DNA of 64,000 nucleotides from Sinomonas mesophila (GTDB taxonomy: Bacteria > Actinomycetota > Actinomycetes > Actinomycetales > Micrococcaceae), in contig NZ_KV908322.1 of assembly GCF_001999765.1 (NCBI RefSeq), forward strand, positions 62,001-126,000. Reading direction: 5' to 3'. The notes beneath the pieces were generated by a model. That model saw only the letters and a list, made by a program, of their open reading frames with translations, made no database searches and was not told the origin of the DNA. Shown here piece after piece: positions 9,485 through 16,924 of the stretch. The translations under genes were made by a program, and so were the position numbers. Position 1 is the stretch's first letter. Each line of letters opens with the position of its first letter.

Positions 9485-10360
9485 ATGACCGCGTCCGCCC
9501 AGGACCTCCTGCCCGCCGACCTCGCCATGGGCACGGTGATGCTCAAGGTCGGCGACATGAGGCTCATGCTCGACTACTACGAGCGGGCCCTCGGCCTCGT
9601 GCCGCTCACGGAGACCCTCGGCGGGCCCGTCCTCGGCCGGCGCGGCGTCCCGCTCGTCCACCTGAGCCAGGCGGCGGGCCTGCAGATCCCGAGCCGGGGA
9701 GAGGCGGGCCTGTTCCACACCGCGATCCTCTTCGAGAGCCGGGCCGACCTCGCGGCCACCGTCGCCACGGCGGCGCAGTACGACCCCCGCCGCTACGCGG
9801 GCAGCGCCGACCACCTCGTCTCCGAGGCCTTCTACTTCACGGACCCCGAGGGCAACGGCGTCGAGCTCTACGTCGACAAGCCGCGCGAGACGTGGCGGTG
9901 GGACGGCGACCAGGTCGTGATGGACAGCCTCCCGCTGCCCCCGCAGGCGTTCCTCACCGGGAATCTCACCGAGGAATCGGTGAGCGGCCAGCGCGAGGCT
10001 GCGGCCGGCGTCGGCCACGTCCACCTGCAGGTGGGCGACGTGCCGACGGCGCAGGCGTTCTACGTCGACACGCTCGGCTTCGAGAAGACCGCCGGCTGGC
10101 ACGGCCAGGCGCTCTTCGTCTCGGCGGGCAGGTACCACCACCACATGGCCATGAACGTGTGGAATTCCCGTGGCGCCGGGCCGCGCAAGGAGACGCTCGG
10201 CCTCGGCGAGGTGCTCATCCACGTCCCGGCCGAGGACGACGTGCTCGCCGCCGCCGACCGGCTGCGCGCCGCTGGCGTCGGGAGCCACCACACCGGCGCC
10301 GAGCTGCGCTTCGAGGATCCCTGGCGCAACCGGATCCGCATGGCCGTCGTGGCAGCCTGA
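9485..10360 (+). CDS. Two-domain VOC/glyoxalase-fold dioxygenase (catechol 2,3-dioxygenase type)
   Basis: 291 residues with two tandem vicinal-oxygen-chelate modules: residues about 15-130 (GTVMLKVGDM to DPEGNGVELY) and about 175-290 (VGHVHLQVGDV to the C-terminus). This is the CatE/extradiol dioxygenase layout; potential metal ligands are the His of VGHVHLQVGD, the histidine cluster RYHHHMAMN and the acidic residue of GNGVELY. ATG 9485 has AAGGAG 5 bp upstream; the in-frame extension to 9422 would run through the operator and was rejected. The substrate is unknown; it could be a quinone or catechol detoxification enzyme. Confidence 0.85.
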   Translation: MTASAQDLLPADLAMGTVMLKVGDMRLMLDYYERALGLVPLTETLGGPVLGRRGVPLVHLSQAAGLQIPSRGEAGLFHTAILFESRADLAATVATAAQYDPRRYAGSADHLVSEAFYFTDPEGNGVELYVDKPRETWRWDGDQVVMDSLPLPPQAFLTGNLTEESVSGQREAAAGVGHVHLQVGDVPTAQAFYVDTLGFEKTAGWHGQALFVSAGRYHHHMAMNVWNSRGAGPRKETLGLGEVLIHVPAEDDVLAAADRLRAAGVGSHHTGAELRFEDPWRNRIRMAVVAA

Positions 10361-10439
10361 GGAAGCCTGCGCTACGCTCGTCGTGTCCGCACCCAGTGCG
10401 GGCACCACGATTTGCCGCACCGCCGCAGAGGGGGACACC

Positions 10440-10895
10440 GTGACCGCTCCCAGCCCGTTCGCCGAGATCTTCGTCGCCACGCATTCCGAGGCGTTGGCCC
10501 GAGCGGCCGCGCTCGACGGCGGGTCCGGCACGGACCCGGGTGGGATCCGGATCCCCGGCGTCTCCGACTATGAGATCGAACAGCTCGGCAGCCTTGTCGG
10601 GGCGGCCGTGCACGCCCCCGGAGTCGACTACGAGCTCACGATGGTGGACGTCGCGTCGGACTCCCTCCTCGCCGTCCCGATGGCCATGGTCCGCGCCCTG
10701 GCCGAGCTCCTCGGGTACGAGTCCGGCGAGGAGGAGGGCGACGCCGTCGAGCGCGTCGCGGCGGCCTGGGTGGACCAGGAGGACCTGCCCTTCGACGCCC
10801 GCGAGGCCTACGACTACGTCGAGCAGCTCGCGAAGCTCGCCGCCGACGTCGACGACTCGGACCACCAGGAGCTGTTCGTCTGGGCCGGGACCTGA
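10440..10895 (+). CDS. Conserved-looking acidic hypothetical protein
   Basis: 151 residues, GTG start with GAGGGGG just upstream. The protein is acidic, with an Ala-rich first third, a central PMAMVRALAELLGYESGEEEGD helix region and a C-terminus ending HQELFVWAGT. It has no membrane segment, signal peptide or cysteines, and I do not recognise the family. TACGCT at 10373-10378 is a possible -10, giving a leader of about 55 bases with a small CGCACCC/GTGCG hairpin. Coding bias and the RBS support a real gene. Confidence 0.7.
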   Translation: MTAPSPFAEIFVATHSEALARAAALDGGSGTDPGGIRIPGVSDYEIEQLGSLVGAAVHAPGVDYELTMVDVASDSLLAVPMAMVRALAELLGYESGEEEGDAVERVAAAWVDQEDLPFDAREAYDYVEQLAKLAADVDDSDHQELFVWAGT

Positions 10896-10960
10896 CGCGG
10901 ACGGTGCGCCACGCGCCGGGCCGGTCGCGCGTGGCGCGTGCGCGGCGACGCGTTTTCTCT

Positions 10961-10970
10961 GGCACAATGG
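10961..10970 (+). promoter_or_regulatory. GGCACAATGG element in rpsP leader region
   Basis: About 140 bp before rpsP. The same GGCA(G/C)AATGG string occurs before rplS (13287) and before the DUF3145 gene (20757). CACAAT/CAGAAT fits a -10 element, so this is a candidate rpsP operon promoter; I see no convincing -35. Confidence 0.35.
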
Positions 10971-11109
10971 ACAGGTACTCGATCCGCACGGCCCCCTCTC
11001 TGTCGTGCGCATTGTGTCAACTTGAGAGCCCTGACGAAGTACGGCCCGCCCCACGGGAGCGGAAAAGCCGGGGCTCGACCCGTGTGCAGAAACAGGAGTG
11101 ACCACAACC

Positions 11110-11523
11110 GTGGCCGTTAAGATTCGTCTCAAGCGCTTCGGCAAGATGCGCGCCCCGTACTACCGCATCGTCGTCGCCGACTCGCGCACCAAGCGCGATG
11201 GCCGTGCGATCGAGGAGATCGGCAAGTACCACCCGACCGAGGAGCCCTCGTTCATCGAGGTCAACTCCGAGCGCGCCCAGTACTGGCTCGGCGTCGGCGC
11301 TCAGCCGACCGAGCAGGTCACGGCGATCCTCAAGATCACCGGCGACTGGCAGAAGTTCAAGGGCCTCGAGGGCCAGGAGGGCACCCTCAAGGCGCCCAAG
11401 GCCAAGGAGGCCTTCGTGGCCCCCGACAAGGGTTCCGTGATCCTGCCCGAGGCCATCACCCCGAAGGCCGCCAAGAACGACGAGGCCGAGGCCGAGGCTT
11501 CCGCCGAGACCGAGGCTGAGTAG
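11110..11523 (+). CDS. rpsP: 30S ribosomal protein S16
   Basis: 137 residues. The conserved body [39 protein letters not shown] and [19 protein letters not shown] region (here [15 protein letters not shown]) matches S16. A C-terminal extension rich in Ala, Glu and Lys is typical of actinobacterial S16. The start is GTG 11110, giving the expected M-A-V-K-I N-terminus; AGGAG lies 11 bp upstream, and a GTG at 11098 would overlap it. It is the first gene of the rpsP-khpA-rimM-trmD-rplS group. Confidence 0.98.
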   Translation: MAVKIRLKRFGKMRAPYYRIVVADSRTKRDGRAIEEIGKYHPTEEPSFIEVNSERAQYWLGVGAQPTEQVTAILKITGDWQKFKGLEGQEGTLKAPKAKEAFVAPDKGSVILPEAITPKAAKNDEAEAEASAETEAE

Positions 11524-11524
11524 T

Positions 11525-11767
11525 TTGCTGGCCGAGGCCCTCGAGCACCTCGTCCGCGGGATCGTGGACAATCCGGATGACGTCACGGTGGAGGCCAAGA
11601 GCAACCGCCGGGGCGAGATCCTCGAGGTGCGCGTCCACCAGGACGACCTCGGCCGCGTGATCGGCCGTCAGGGCCGCACCGCCCGCGCGCTGCGCACCGT
11701 CGTGGCCGCCCTCGCCGAAGGCGAGCCGGTGCGCGTCGACGTCATCGACACCGACCGCCGCCGGTAG
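11525..11767 (+). CDS. khpA: KH-domain RNA-binding protein KhpA
   Basis: 80-residue single KH-domain protein with the GxxG loop in RVIGRQGRTARALR. KhpA binds RNA, commonly as a dimer with KhpB, and is linked to cell elongation and division in Gram-positives. It starts TTG one base after the rpsP stop, giving the usual N-terminus MLAEALEHLVRGIVDNPDDV, so translation is presumably coupled. Its position between rpsP and rimM is conserved in Firmicutes and actinobacteria. Confidence 0.95.
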   Translation: MLAEALEHLVRGIVDNPDDVTVEAKSNRRGEILEVRVHQDDLGRVIGRQGRTARALRTVVAALAEGEPVRVDVIDTDRRR

Positions 11768-11790
11768 GCGCCCCAGCCAGCAGGCCTCAT

Positions 11791-11826
11791 TCCGGCCCCT
11801 CCGCCCGCTAGGGTGGAGGGGCCGGA
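11791..11826 (+). other. Stem-loop between khpA and rimM
   Basis: 12-bp perfect arms 11791-11802 and 11815-11826 enclose a 12-base loop with an inner CCC/GGG pair. It lies inside the translation operon, so it is more likely an attenuator or mRNA-processing hairpin than a full terminator. Confidence 0.6.
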
Positions 11827-11868
11827 GCCGTTCCCACCCGACACGTCCGCAAGGAGCAGCACAGAGCG

Positions 11869-12402
11869 ATGCAAGTACAGGTAGCCCGGGTCGGCAAGCC
11901 CCACGGGATCCGCGGCGAGGTCACGGTCCAAGTGCTCACCGATGCGCCCGAGGACCGCTTCGTGCCCGGCGCTGCGTTCATCGTCGAACCAGCCTCCCTC
12001 GGCCCGCTCACGGTGCGCGCCGCGCGCTGGAACAAGGAGATCCTGCTCCTGTCGTTCGACGAGGTGCCCGACCGCACCAGGGCCGAGGAGCTGCGCGGCG
12101 CCCGGCTCTTCGTCGAGACCGACGAGCTTGAGGACGACGACGAGGACGGGTGGTACGAGCACGAGCTCGTCGGGCTCGAGGTCAGGGTCGAGGGCAGGGC
12201 CGTGGGCACCGTGGCCGCGCTCCAGACGATGCCCGTCCAGGACCTCCTCGTCGTCGACACGCCCGAGGGCGAGGTCCTCGTGCCGTTCGTCGAGCAGATC
12301 GTCCCGGAGGTGGACCTCGAGGGCGGCTTCGTCACGGTCACGCCGCCGCCGGGCCTCTTCGAGCTCAACCGGGAGCCCGGGGAGCCGGAGCCGGGGGCCT
12401 AG
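11869..12402 (+). CDS. rimM: Ribosome maturation factor RimM
   Basis: 177-residue factor for 16S rRNA processing and 30S head assembly; it binds S19. The N-terminal domain opens MQVQVARVGKPHGIRGEV, the RimM hallmark. The C-terminal PRC-barrel has YEHELVGLEV, a G-T-V-AALQTMPVQDLLVV strand pair and VPFVEQIVPEVDL. An acidic linker, ELEDDDEDGWY, lies between the domains. ATG 11869 follows GCAAGGAGCA with good spacing. The stop abuts the trmD GTG directly. Confidence 0.98.
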   Translation: MQVQVARVGKPHGIRGEVTVQVLTDAPEDRFVPGAAFIVEPASLGPLTVRAARWNKEILLLSFDEVPDRTRAEELRGARLFVETDELEDDDEDGWYEHELVGLEVRVEGRAVGTVAALQTMPVQDLLVVDTPEGEVLVPFVEQIVPEVDLEGGFVTVTPPPGLFELNREPGEPEPGA

Positions 12403-13236
12403 GTGCGCATCGACGTCGTCAGCATCTTCCCGGACTACCTCGCGCCGCTGCGCCTGTCCCTGCTCGGGCGCGCCCAGGAGGACGGGCTCCTGACCCTCAC
12501 GGTGCACGACCTGCGCGAGTTCACCTCCGACCGGCACCGCACCGTGGATGACACGCCGTACGGCGGGGGAGCGGGGATGGTCATGAAGCCCGAGCCGTGG
12601 GCCCTCGCCCTCGGGCGCGTGCTCGCGGCGCAGACAGGCGTCTCTGACGCCTCCGTGGACGACGGCGCCGCAGGAGCGCCCGCCGGAGGCGCGCGGCGCC
12701 CCGTCCTCATCGTCCCCTCGCCCGCGGGGCAGGTCTTCACGCAGGCGATGGCGCACGAGCTTGCCGAGGAGCCGACGCTCGCGTTCGCGTGCGGGCGCTA
12801 CGAGGGCATCGACGAGCGGGTCCTGGACTGGGCGGGGGAGCACTTCGACGTGCGTCCCGTGAGCCTGGGGGACTACGTGCTCAACGGGGGAGAGGTCGCA
12901 GTCATGGCCATGGTCGAGGCCGTCGGGCGGCTCCTGCCCGGCGTCGTCGGAAACCCGCACTCCCTCGTCGAGGAGTCCCACTCGGACGGCCTCCTCGAGT
13001 ATCCCGTGTACACGAAGCCCGCCTCGTGGCGCGGCCACGAGGTCCCGGAGGTGCTCCTCTCCGGCAACCACGGCAGGATCGCGCAGTGGCGGCTCGAGCA
13101 GCAGCTGCGCCGCACTGCCGCTCGCCGGCCCGAGCTGCTCGAGGGCGCCGACGCCTCGGCCTACGGCAAGGCCGAGCGGGCGGTTCTGCGGGAGCTGGGG
13201 TTCGAGGTCGCCGACGGGCGGCTGCGTCGGGCGTGA
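12403..13236 (+). CDS. trmD: tRNA (guanine-37-N1) methyltransferase TrmD
   Basis: 277-residue SPOUT methyltransferase that methylates G37 of tRNAs, preventing +1 frameshifting. [13 protein letters not shown] opens the protein. [17 protein letters not shown], the catalytic [11 protein letters not shown] and the knot segment [15 protein letters not shown] are all present. An Ala/Gly-rich insert follows the first third ([16 protein letters not shown]). The GTG start immediately follows the rimM stop with no spacer, so expression is coupled. Confidence 0.98.
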   Translation: MRIDVVSIFPDYLAPLRLSLLGRAQEDGLLTLTVHDLREFTSDRHRTVDDTPYGGGAGMVMKPEPWALALGRVLAAQTGVSDASVDDGAAGAPAGGARRPVLIVPSPAGQVFTQAMAHELAEEPTLAFACGRYEGIDERVLDWAGEHFDVRPVSLGDYVLNGGEVAVMAMVEAVGRLLPGVVGNPHSLVEESHSDGLLEYPVYTKPASWRGHEVPEVLLSGNHGRIAQWRLEQQLRRTAARRPELLEGADASAYGKAERAVLRELGFEVADGRLRRA

Positions 13237-13286
13237 CGGCGCCTGCCGGGGGCGGCGCGCCGAATGGCGGGCCATGCCGGGCCTGT

Positions 13287-13296
13287 GGCAGAATGG
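13287..13296 (+). promoter_or_regulatory. GGCAGAATGG element in rplS leader region
   Basis: Second copy of the GGCA(G/C)AATGG string, in the 232-bp gap between trmD and rplS, 170 bp before the rplS start. With the rpsP copy it suggests rplS also has its own promoter or shares a leader signal. Confidence 0.35.
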
Positions 13297-13468
13297 TCAG
13301 TTGTGTCTGCCGGGCATCGGACCTGCCGCAGGGGGCCTGCGCCAACGGAACGGACACGCCGCCTCGCCGGGGCTTTCGGCTGGCGGTCGCACACACTCCG
13401 GGCTGCGCCGCGAGCGGCGGAGCCCGAAACCAAAGCGGGTGACCTGTGGCATCCGCCAGGAGAAGATC

Positions 13469-13828
13469 ATGCACATTCTCGACGCCGTCGATGCCGCCTC
13501 GCTGCGCTCCGACATCCCCGAGTTCGCCCCCGGTGACACGATCAAGGTGCACGTGAACATCATTGAGGGCAAGAACACCCGCGTCCAGGTCTTCCAGGGC
13601 TTCGTCGTCGGCCGCCAGGGCCACGGCGTCCGCGAGACCTTCACGGTCCGCAAGGTCTCCTTCGGTGTCGGCGTCGAGCGCACGTTCCCGGTGCACTCCC
13701 CGATCATCGAGAAGATCGAGGTCGTGACCAAGGGCGATGTGCGCCGCGCCAAGCTCTACTACATGCGCGAGCTGCGCGGCAAGGCCGCCAAGATCAAGGA
13801 GAAGCGCGACTACAGCTCCGCCAAGTAG
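13469..13828 (+). CDS. rplS: 50S ribosomal protein L19
   Basis: 119 residues, standard L19 length. [48 protein letters not shown] and [16 protein letters not shown] are all L19 signatures. ATG 13469 with AGGAGA 5 bp upstream was preferred over in-frame extensions through the 232-bp leader, which carry no L19 similarity. L19 sits at the 30S-50S interface. It is the last gene of the rpsP-trmD group and is followed after 33 bp by two signal peptidase genes. Confidence 0.98.
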   Translation: MHILDAVDAASLRSDIPEFAPGDTIKVHVNIIEGKNTRVQVFQGFVVGRQGHGVRETFTVRKVSFGVGVERTFPVHSPIIEKIEVVTKGDVRRAKLYYMRELRGKAAKIKEKRDYSSAK

Positions 13829-13861
13829 CCTCCGGCTGCCCAACGGCTGCACGCCCCTTCC

Positions 13862-14527
13862 GTGGCCAGTACCGAGCGCCAGTCCCGCCTGCGGGGCTGG
13901 CGTTCGGCCGTCCTGGCCCTCGGCATCGCCCTGCTCGTGTGGGGTGTCATCCGGGCGCTCGTCGTCGACGTCTTCTACATCCCCTCCGGCTCGATGGAGC
14001 CGCTCCTCGTCCCCGGCGACCGGATCGCCGTCGCGCGCCCCCTCCTCGACGGGCAGCCCGTCCAGCGGGGGGACGTCGTCGTCTTCGACGGGCGGGGGTC
14101 GTTCGTGCCGCTCGCCAGCAGCCGGGGCTGGTTGGGCGACGCCGTGCGCGGTGGCGCCGAGTGGCTCGGCATCGTGGCGAGCGAGACGGTCTACGTCAAA
14201 CGAGTCGTCGGCGTCGCGGGGGACCATGTCCGCTGCTGCACGGCCGACGGCCGGCTCGAGGTCAACGGGGCCCCGCTCGACGAGCCGTACGTCTATCCCG
14301 GCGACGCCGCGAGCGAGCAGGCGTTCGACGTCGTCGTGCCCGACGGCCGCCTGTGGCTCCTCGGCGACCACCGCTCCGACTCCGCCGACTCGCGCTCGCT
14401 CCTCGGTGCCCCGGGCGGCGGCATGGTGCGCACCGAGAGGATCATCGGCAGGCCGATGGCGATCCTCTGGCCGCTTGATAGATTGGGCCATCTGAGCACG
14501 GCCCCCATATCGAAGGACAACCAGTGA
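13862..14527 (+). CDS. lepB: Signal peptidase I (first of tandem pair)
   Basis: 221-residue membrane serine protease that removes signal peptides. One N-terminal transmembrane helix (residues 15-35) precedes the box P-S-G-S-M with nucleophile Ser44. The general base Lys113 is in VYVKRVVG, and GDHRSDSADSRS is the last conserved box. A pair of cysteines (RCCTADG) follows GVAGDHV. It starts GTG with a poor Shine-Dalgarno site, so translation may depend on rplS read-through. The stop overlaps the second lepB start by 4 bp. Confidence 0.95.
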   Translation: MASTERQSRLRGWRSAVLALGIALLVWGVIRALVVDVFYIPSGSMEPLLVPGDRIAVARPLLDGQPVQRGDVVVFDGRGSFVPLASSRGWLGDAVRGGAEWLGIVASETVYVKRVVGVAGDHVRCCTADGRLEVNGAPLDEPYVYPGDAASEQAFDVVVPDGRLWLLGDHRSDSADSRSLLGAPGGGMVRTERIIGRPMAILWPLDRLGHLSTAPISKDNQ

Positions 14528-15282
14528 AGCGCACCCCCGGACCCGGATCCGACGAAGCGGACACGGGGGCGCAGCCAGAGCGCGCCGCGCGCCACAGGGA
14601 GGCCCCCTCGAAGCGCGGCGGCCTGCTCGGCTGGCTTCGTGAGATCGCCATCATCCTGGCCGTCTCGGTGGTCCTGTCCTTCCTCATCAAGACGTTCCTC
14701 TTCAAGGCCTTCTACATCCCGTCGGAGTCGATGGTGCCGACGCTCGAGGAGAACGACCGGATCTTCGTCAACCTCATGGTGCCGCGGAACTTCGCGCTGG
14801 AGCGGGGGGACGTCGTCGTATTCCGGGACACGAAGGGCTGGCTGCCCGCTGTCCCGGAGAAGCCCTCGAACCCGCTGCTGGAGGGCCTCGAGTTCATAGG
14901 ACTCCTGCCCGACACGTCGCAGCAGCACCTCATCAAGCGCGTCATCGGTCTCCCGGGGGACCACGTCGCCTGCTGCGACGACGCGTCCGGGCGCATCACG
15001 GTCAACGGCGAGCCACTCGCGGAGGCCTACGTCAACCCCGCCGAGTTGCCCCGCCCCCTGCCGTTCGACGTGACGGTTCCGGAGGGTAGCATCTGGGTTA
15101 TGGGAGACAACCGGAACCACTCCTCCGACTCCCGCATCCACGACGGCGAGCGGCGCGGCTCGGGGTTCATCTCGCTTGACGACGTCGAGGGCAAGGCGAC
15201 CGTCATCGCGTGGCCGTTCACGCGGCTGCGCATCCTCGACAGCTATCCGGCCACGTTCAGCAGCGTGCCCCCCGCGTCATGA
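14524..15282 (+). CDS. lepB: Signal peptidase I (second of tandem pair)
   Basis: 252 residues. A cytoplasmic charged N-terminus of about 38 residues, one transmembrane segment (41-60), the P-S-E-S-M box with Ser69, and Lys138 in LIKRVIGLPGD are visible. GDNRNHSSDSR is the box E motif. The GTG overlaps the preceding stop as GTGA. It shares the CC pair after GDHVAC with its neighbour, and the two genes probably arose by duplication; different substrate preference is possible but not visible. Its stop overlaps the rnhB ATG. Confidence 0.96.
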   Translation: MKRTPGPGSDEADTGAQPERAARHREAPSKRGGLLGWLREIAIILAVSVVLSFLIKTFLFKAFYIPSESMVPTLEENDRIFVNLMVPRNFALERGDVVVFRDTKGWLPAVPEKPSNPLLEGLEFIGLLPDTSQQHLIKRVIGLPGDHVACCDDASGRITVNGEPLAEAYVNPAELPRPLPFDVTVPEGSIWVMGDNRNHSSDSRIHDGERRGSGFISLDDVEGKATVIAWPFTRLRILDSYPATFSSVPPAS

Positions 15283-16106
15283 GCACCGCCCGCCCCGGCC
15301 TGCCCGCGCCGACCCTTCGCTTCGTCAACCGTCTCGCCGGCGAGTTCGGCCCGCTCGTCGCCGGCTGTGACGAGGTGGGGCGCGGCGCCCTCGCCGGCCC
15401 TGTCACGGTGGGGGTCGTCGTCGTCGACGCGCGTCGGGTGAAGACGAGGACTGTCCTGCGGGACAGCAAGCTCCTGACCCCCGAGCGGCGCGTCGAGCTC
15501 GTGCCCCTCGTGCGCACATGGGCCGTGGGATCCGCCGTCGGGCACGCAAGCGCCGAGGAAATCGACGCGCTGGGGCTCATGGGGGCCCTGAGGCTCGCCG
15601 GCGTCCGGGCGCTCGAGGTGCTCGGCGCCGAGGGGATCATTCCCGACGCTGTCCATCTCGACGGCAACTACGACTGGCTGGCCCGGGGAGGGCAGGCCTC
15701 GCTCTTCGAGGAGGCCGTGGCGATTCCCACCGTGCCGGTCCGGACCACGATCAAGGCCGACCTGAAGTGCCAGGCGGTCGCGGCCGCTAGCATCCTTGCC
15801 AAGGTCGCGCGGGACGAGATCATGGTGGGCCACGGGCTGGCTGATCCGCGGTATGGATGGGCCGTCAACAAGGGCTATGCCACGCCGGACCACCGCGCGG
15901 CGCTCGCCCAGTTCGGCCCCAGTAGCCTGCACCGGCTCTCGTGGCACCTCGGGACGGGACTCCCGCCCGAGGACGCGCTGGGGATGATCGAGGCGCTCGG
16001 GACCGACGCGGAGCTGGAGCCATACCCTGAGCTGGAGCCAGACGCGGCCCTGGGACTCGACGACGTGCACGCCGACGGTGGAGCGCCGGCCGGTGGGGGA
16101 AGATAG
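15279..16106 (+). CDS. rnhB: Ribonuclease HII
   Basis: 275-residue type 2 RNase H that cuts RNA in RNA-DNA hybrids and at single embedded ribonucleotides. The first two acidic residues are in AGCDEVGRGALAGPV; the third is in VHLDGN, and the KADLKCQAVAAASILAKVARD helix is conserved. The usual YGWAVNKGYATPDHRAAL segment supplies the last Asp. ATG 15279 overlaps the lepB stop (ATGA). The C-terminus has a duplicated ELEPYPELEPD stretch beyond the fold, making it a little longer than average. Confidence 0.96.
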   Translation: MSTARPGLPAPTLRFVNRLAGEFGPLVAGCDEVGRGALAGPVTVGVVVVDARRVKTRTVLRDSKLLTPERRVELVPLVRTWAVGSAVGHASAEEIDALGLMGALRLAGVRALEVLGAEGIIPDAVHLDGNYDWLARGGQASLFEEAVAIPTVPVRTTIKADLKCQAVAAASILAKVARDEIMVGHGLADPRYGWAVNKGYATPDHRAALAQFGPSSLHRLSWHLGTGLPPEDALGMIEALGTDAELEPYPELEPDAALGLDDVHADGGAPAGGGR

Positions 16107-16110
16107 GACC

Positions 16111-16452
16111 ATGAGCGCCGAAGACCTTGAGAACTACGAGACCGACATGGAGCTCCAGCTCTATCGCGAGTACCGGGATGTCATCTCGTTGTTCAGCTAC
16201 GTCGTGGAGACGGAGCGCCGGTTCTACCTTGCCAACCATGTGGACCTCCAGGCCCGCTCGGCGGACGGCGAGGTGTACTTCGACCTCACCCTTCAGGATG
16301 CGTGGGTCTGGGACGTCTACCGCACTGCCAGGTTCGTCAAGAGCGTCCGCGTGATCACCTTCAAGGACGTCAACGTCGAGGAGCTCCCGAAGGTCGAAGA
16401 CCTCGGTCTGCCCAAGGACGGCGGGCTCGGCGCGGCGGGGCTCGGGGGCTGA
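16111..16452 (+). CDS. DUF2469 family protein
   Basis: 113-residue cytosolic protein of the actinobacterial DUF2469 family, almost always located between rnhB and yraN. It opens MSAEDLENYETDMELQLYREYRDV and has an acidic and aromatic core (FSYVVETERRFYLAN, DAWVWDVYRTARFV). The C-terminal tail is Gly-rich. The function is unknown. GGGGGAAGATAGGACC precedes the ATG; an extension from 16078 was rejected. The gene is 4 bp after rnhB, so it is co-transcribed. Confidence 0.9.
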   Translation: MSAEDLENYETDMELQLYREYRDVISLFSYVVETERRFYLANHVDLQARSADGEVYFDLTLQDAWVWDVYRTARFVKSVRVITFKDVNVEELPKVEDLGLPKDGGLGAAGLGG

Positions 16453-16480
16453 GCACGGCCCCTCGCCGCAGCCCTGACTG

Positions 16481-16522
16481 CTCCTCCACAGCTGCCCGGC
16501 GGGGCGTGTCGTCCACATAGGG
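16481..16522 (+). promoter_or_regulatory. Paired TCCACA element before yraN-yifB-dprA
   Basis: CTCCTCCACAG (16481-16491), 20 bases of spacer, then TCCACATA (16512-16519) and GGG. The two TCCACA cores are 27 bp apart. The same arrangement lies before ssb (51876-51916). It lies 46-87 bp before yraN, a promoter position for the yraN-yifB-dprA operon. It resembles a weak DnaA-box pair (TTGTCCACA) but may be a competence-regulon site. Confidence 0.55.
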
Positions 16523-16567
16523 AAGCTCTCGGCCCCCAGCGGATCTCGCGGGCGCGAGTCTGGTTCC

Positions 16568-16924
16568 ATGAGAGCCAAGGACAGACTCGGGCAGCGCGGA
16601 GAGCGGCTCGCCGAAGACTACCTGCGGTCGCAAGGCGCCGCGATCCTGGACCGGAACTGGAGGTGCCGAGACGGCGAGCTCGACATCGTCGCCGACGACG
16701 CCGGGGTGCTGGTCGCCGTCGAGGTCAAGGCCCGCCGCTCGTGGGACTTCGGCCACCCCTTCGAGGCCGTCGACCCCGTGAAGCTCGGCCGGCTCGTCCG
16801 CCTGCTGGGCGCCTGGGCGGCAGCACACGGAATCCGCGGCGGACGACGGCGCGTGGACGTCATCGCGGTGACGGGGCCGGCCGGGGAGCTCAGCCGCATC
16901 GAGCATCTGCGGGGCGTCGCATGA
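16568..16924 (+). CDS. UPF0102 family protein YraN (predicted endonuclease fold)
   Basis: 118 residues, UPF0102 family. LGQRGERLAEDYLRSQGAAIL and RCRDGELDIVADDAGVLVAVEVKAR contain the E-x(n)-D-E-x-K pattern of restriction-endonuclease-like nucleases. The role is unproven, but the gene is constantly linked to comM/yifB and dprA, suggesting DNA processing or uptake. ATG 16568 follows a paired TCCACA motif; no strong RBS is obvious. The stop overlaps the yifB ATG by 4 bp. Confidence 0.93.
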   Translation: MRAKDRLGQRGERLAEDYLRSQGAAILDRNWRCRDGELDIVADDAGVLVAVEVKARRSWDFGHPFEAVDPVKLGRLVRLLGAWAAAHGIRGGRRRVDVIAVTGPAGELSRIEHLRGVA

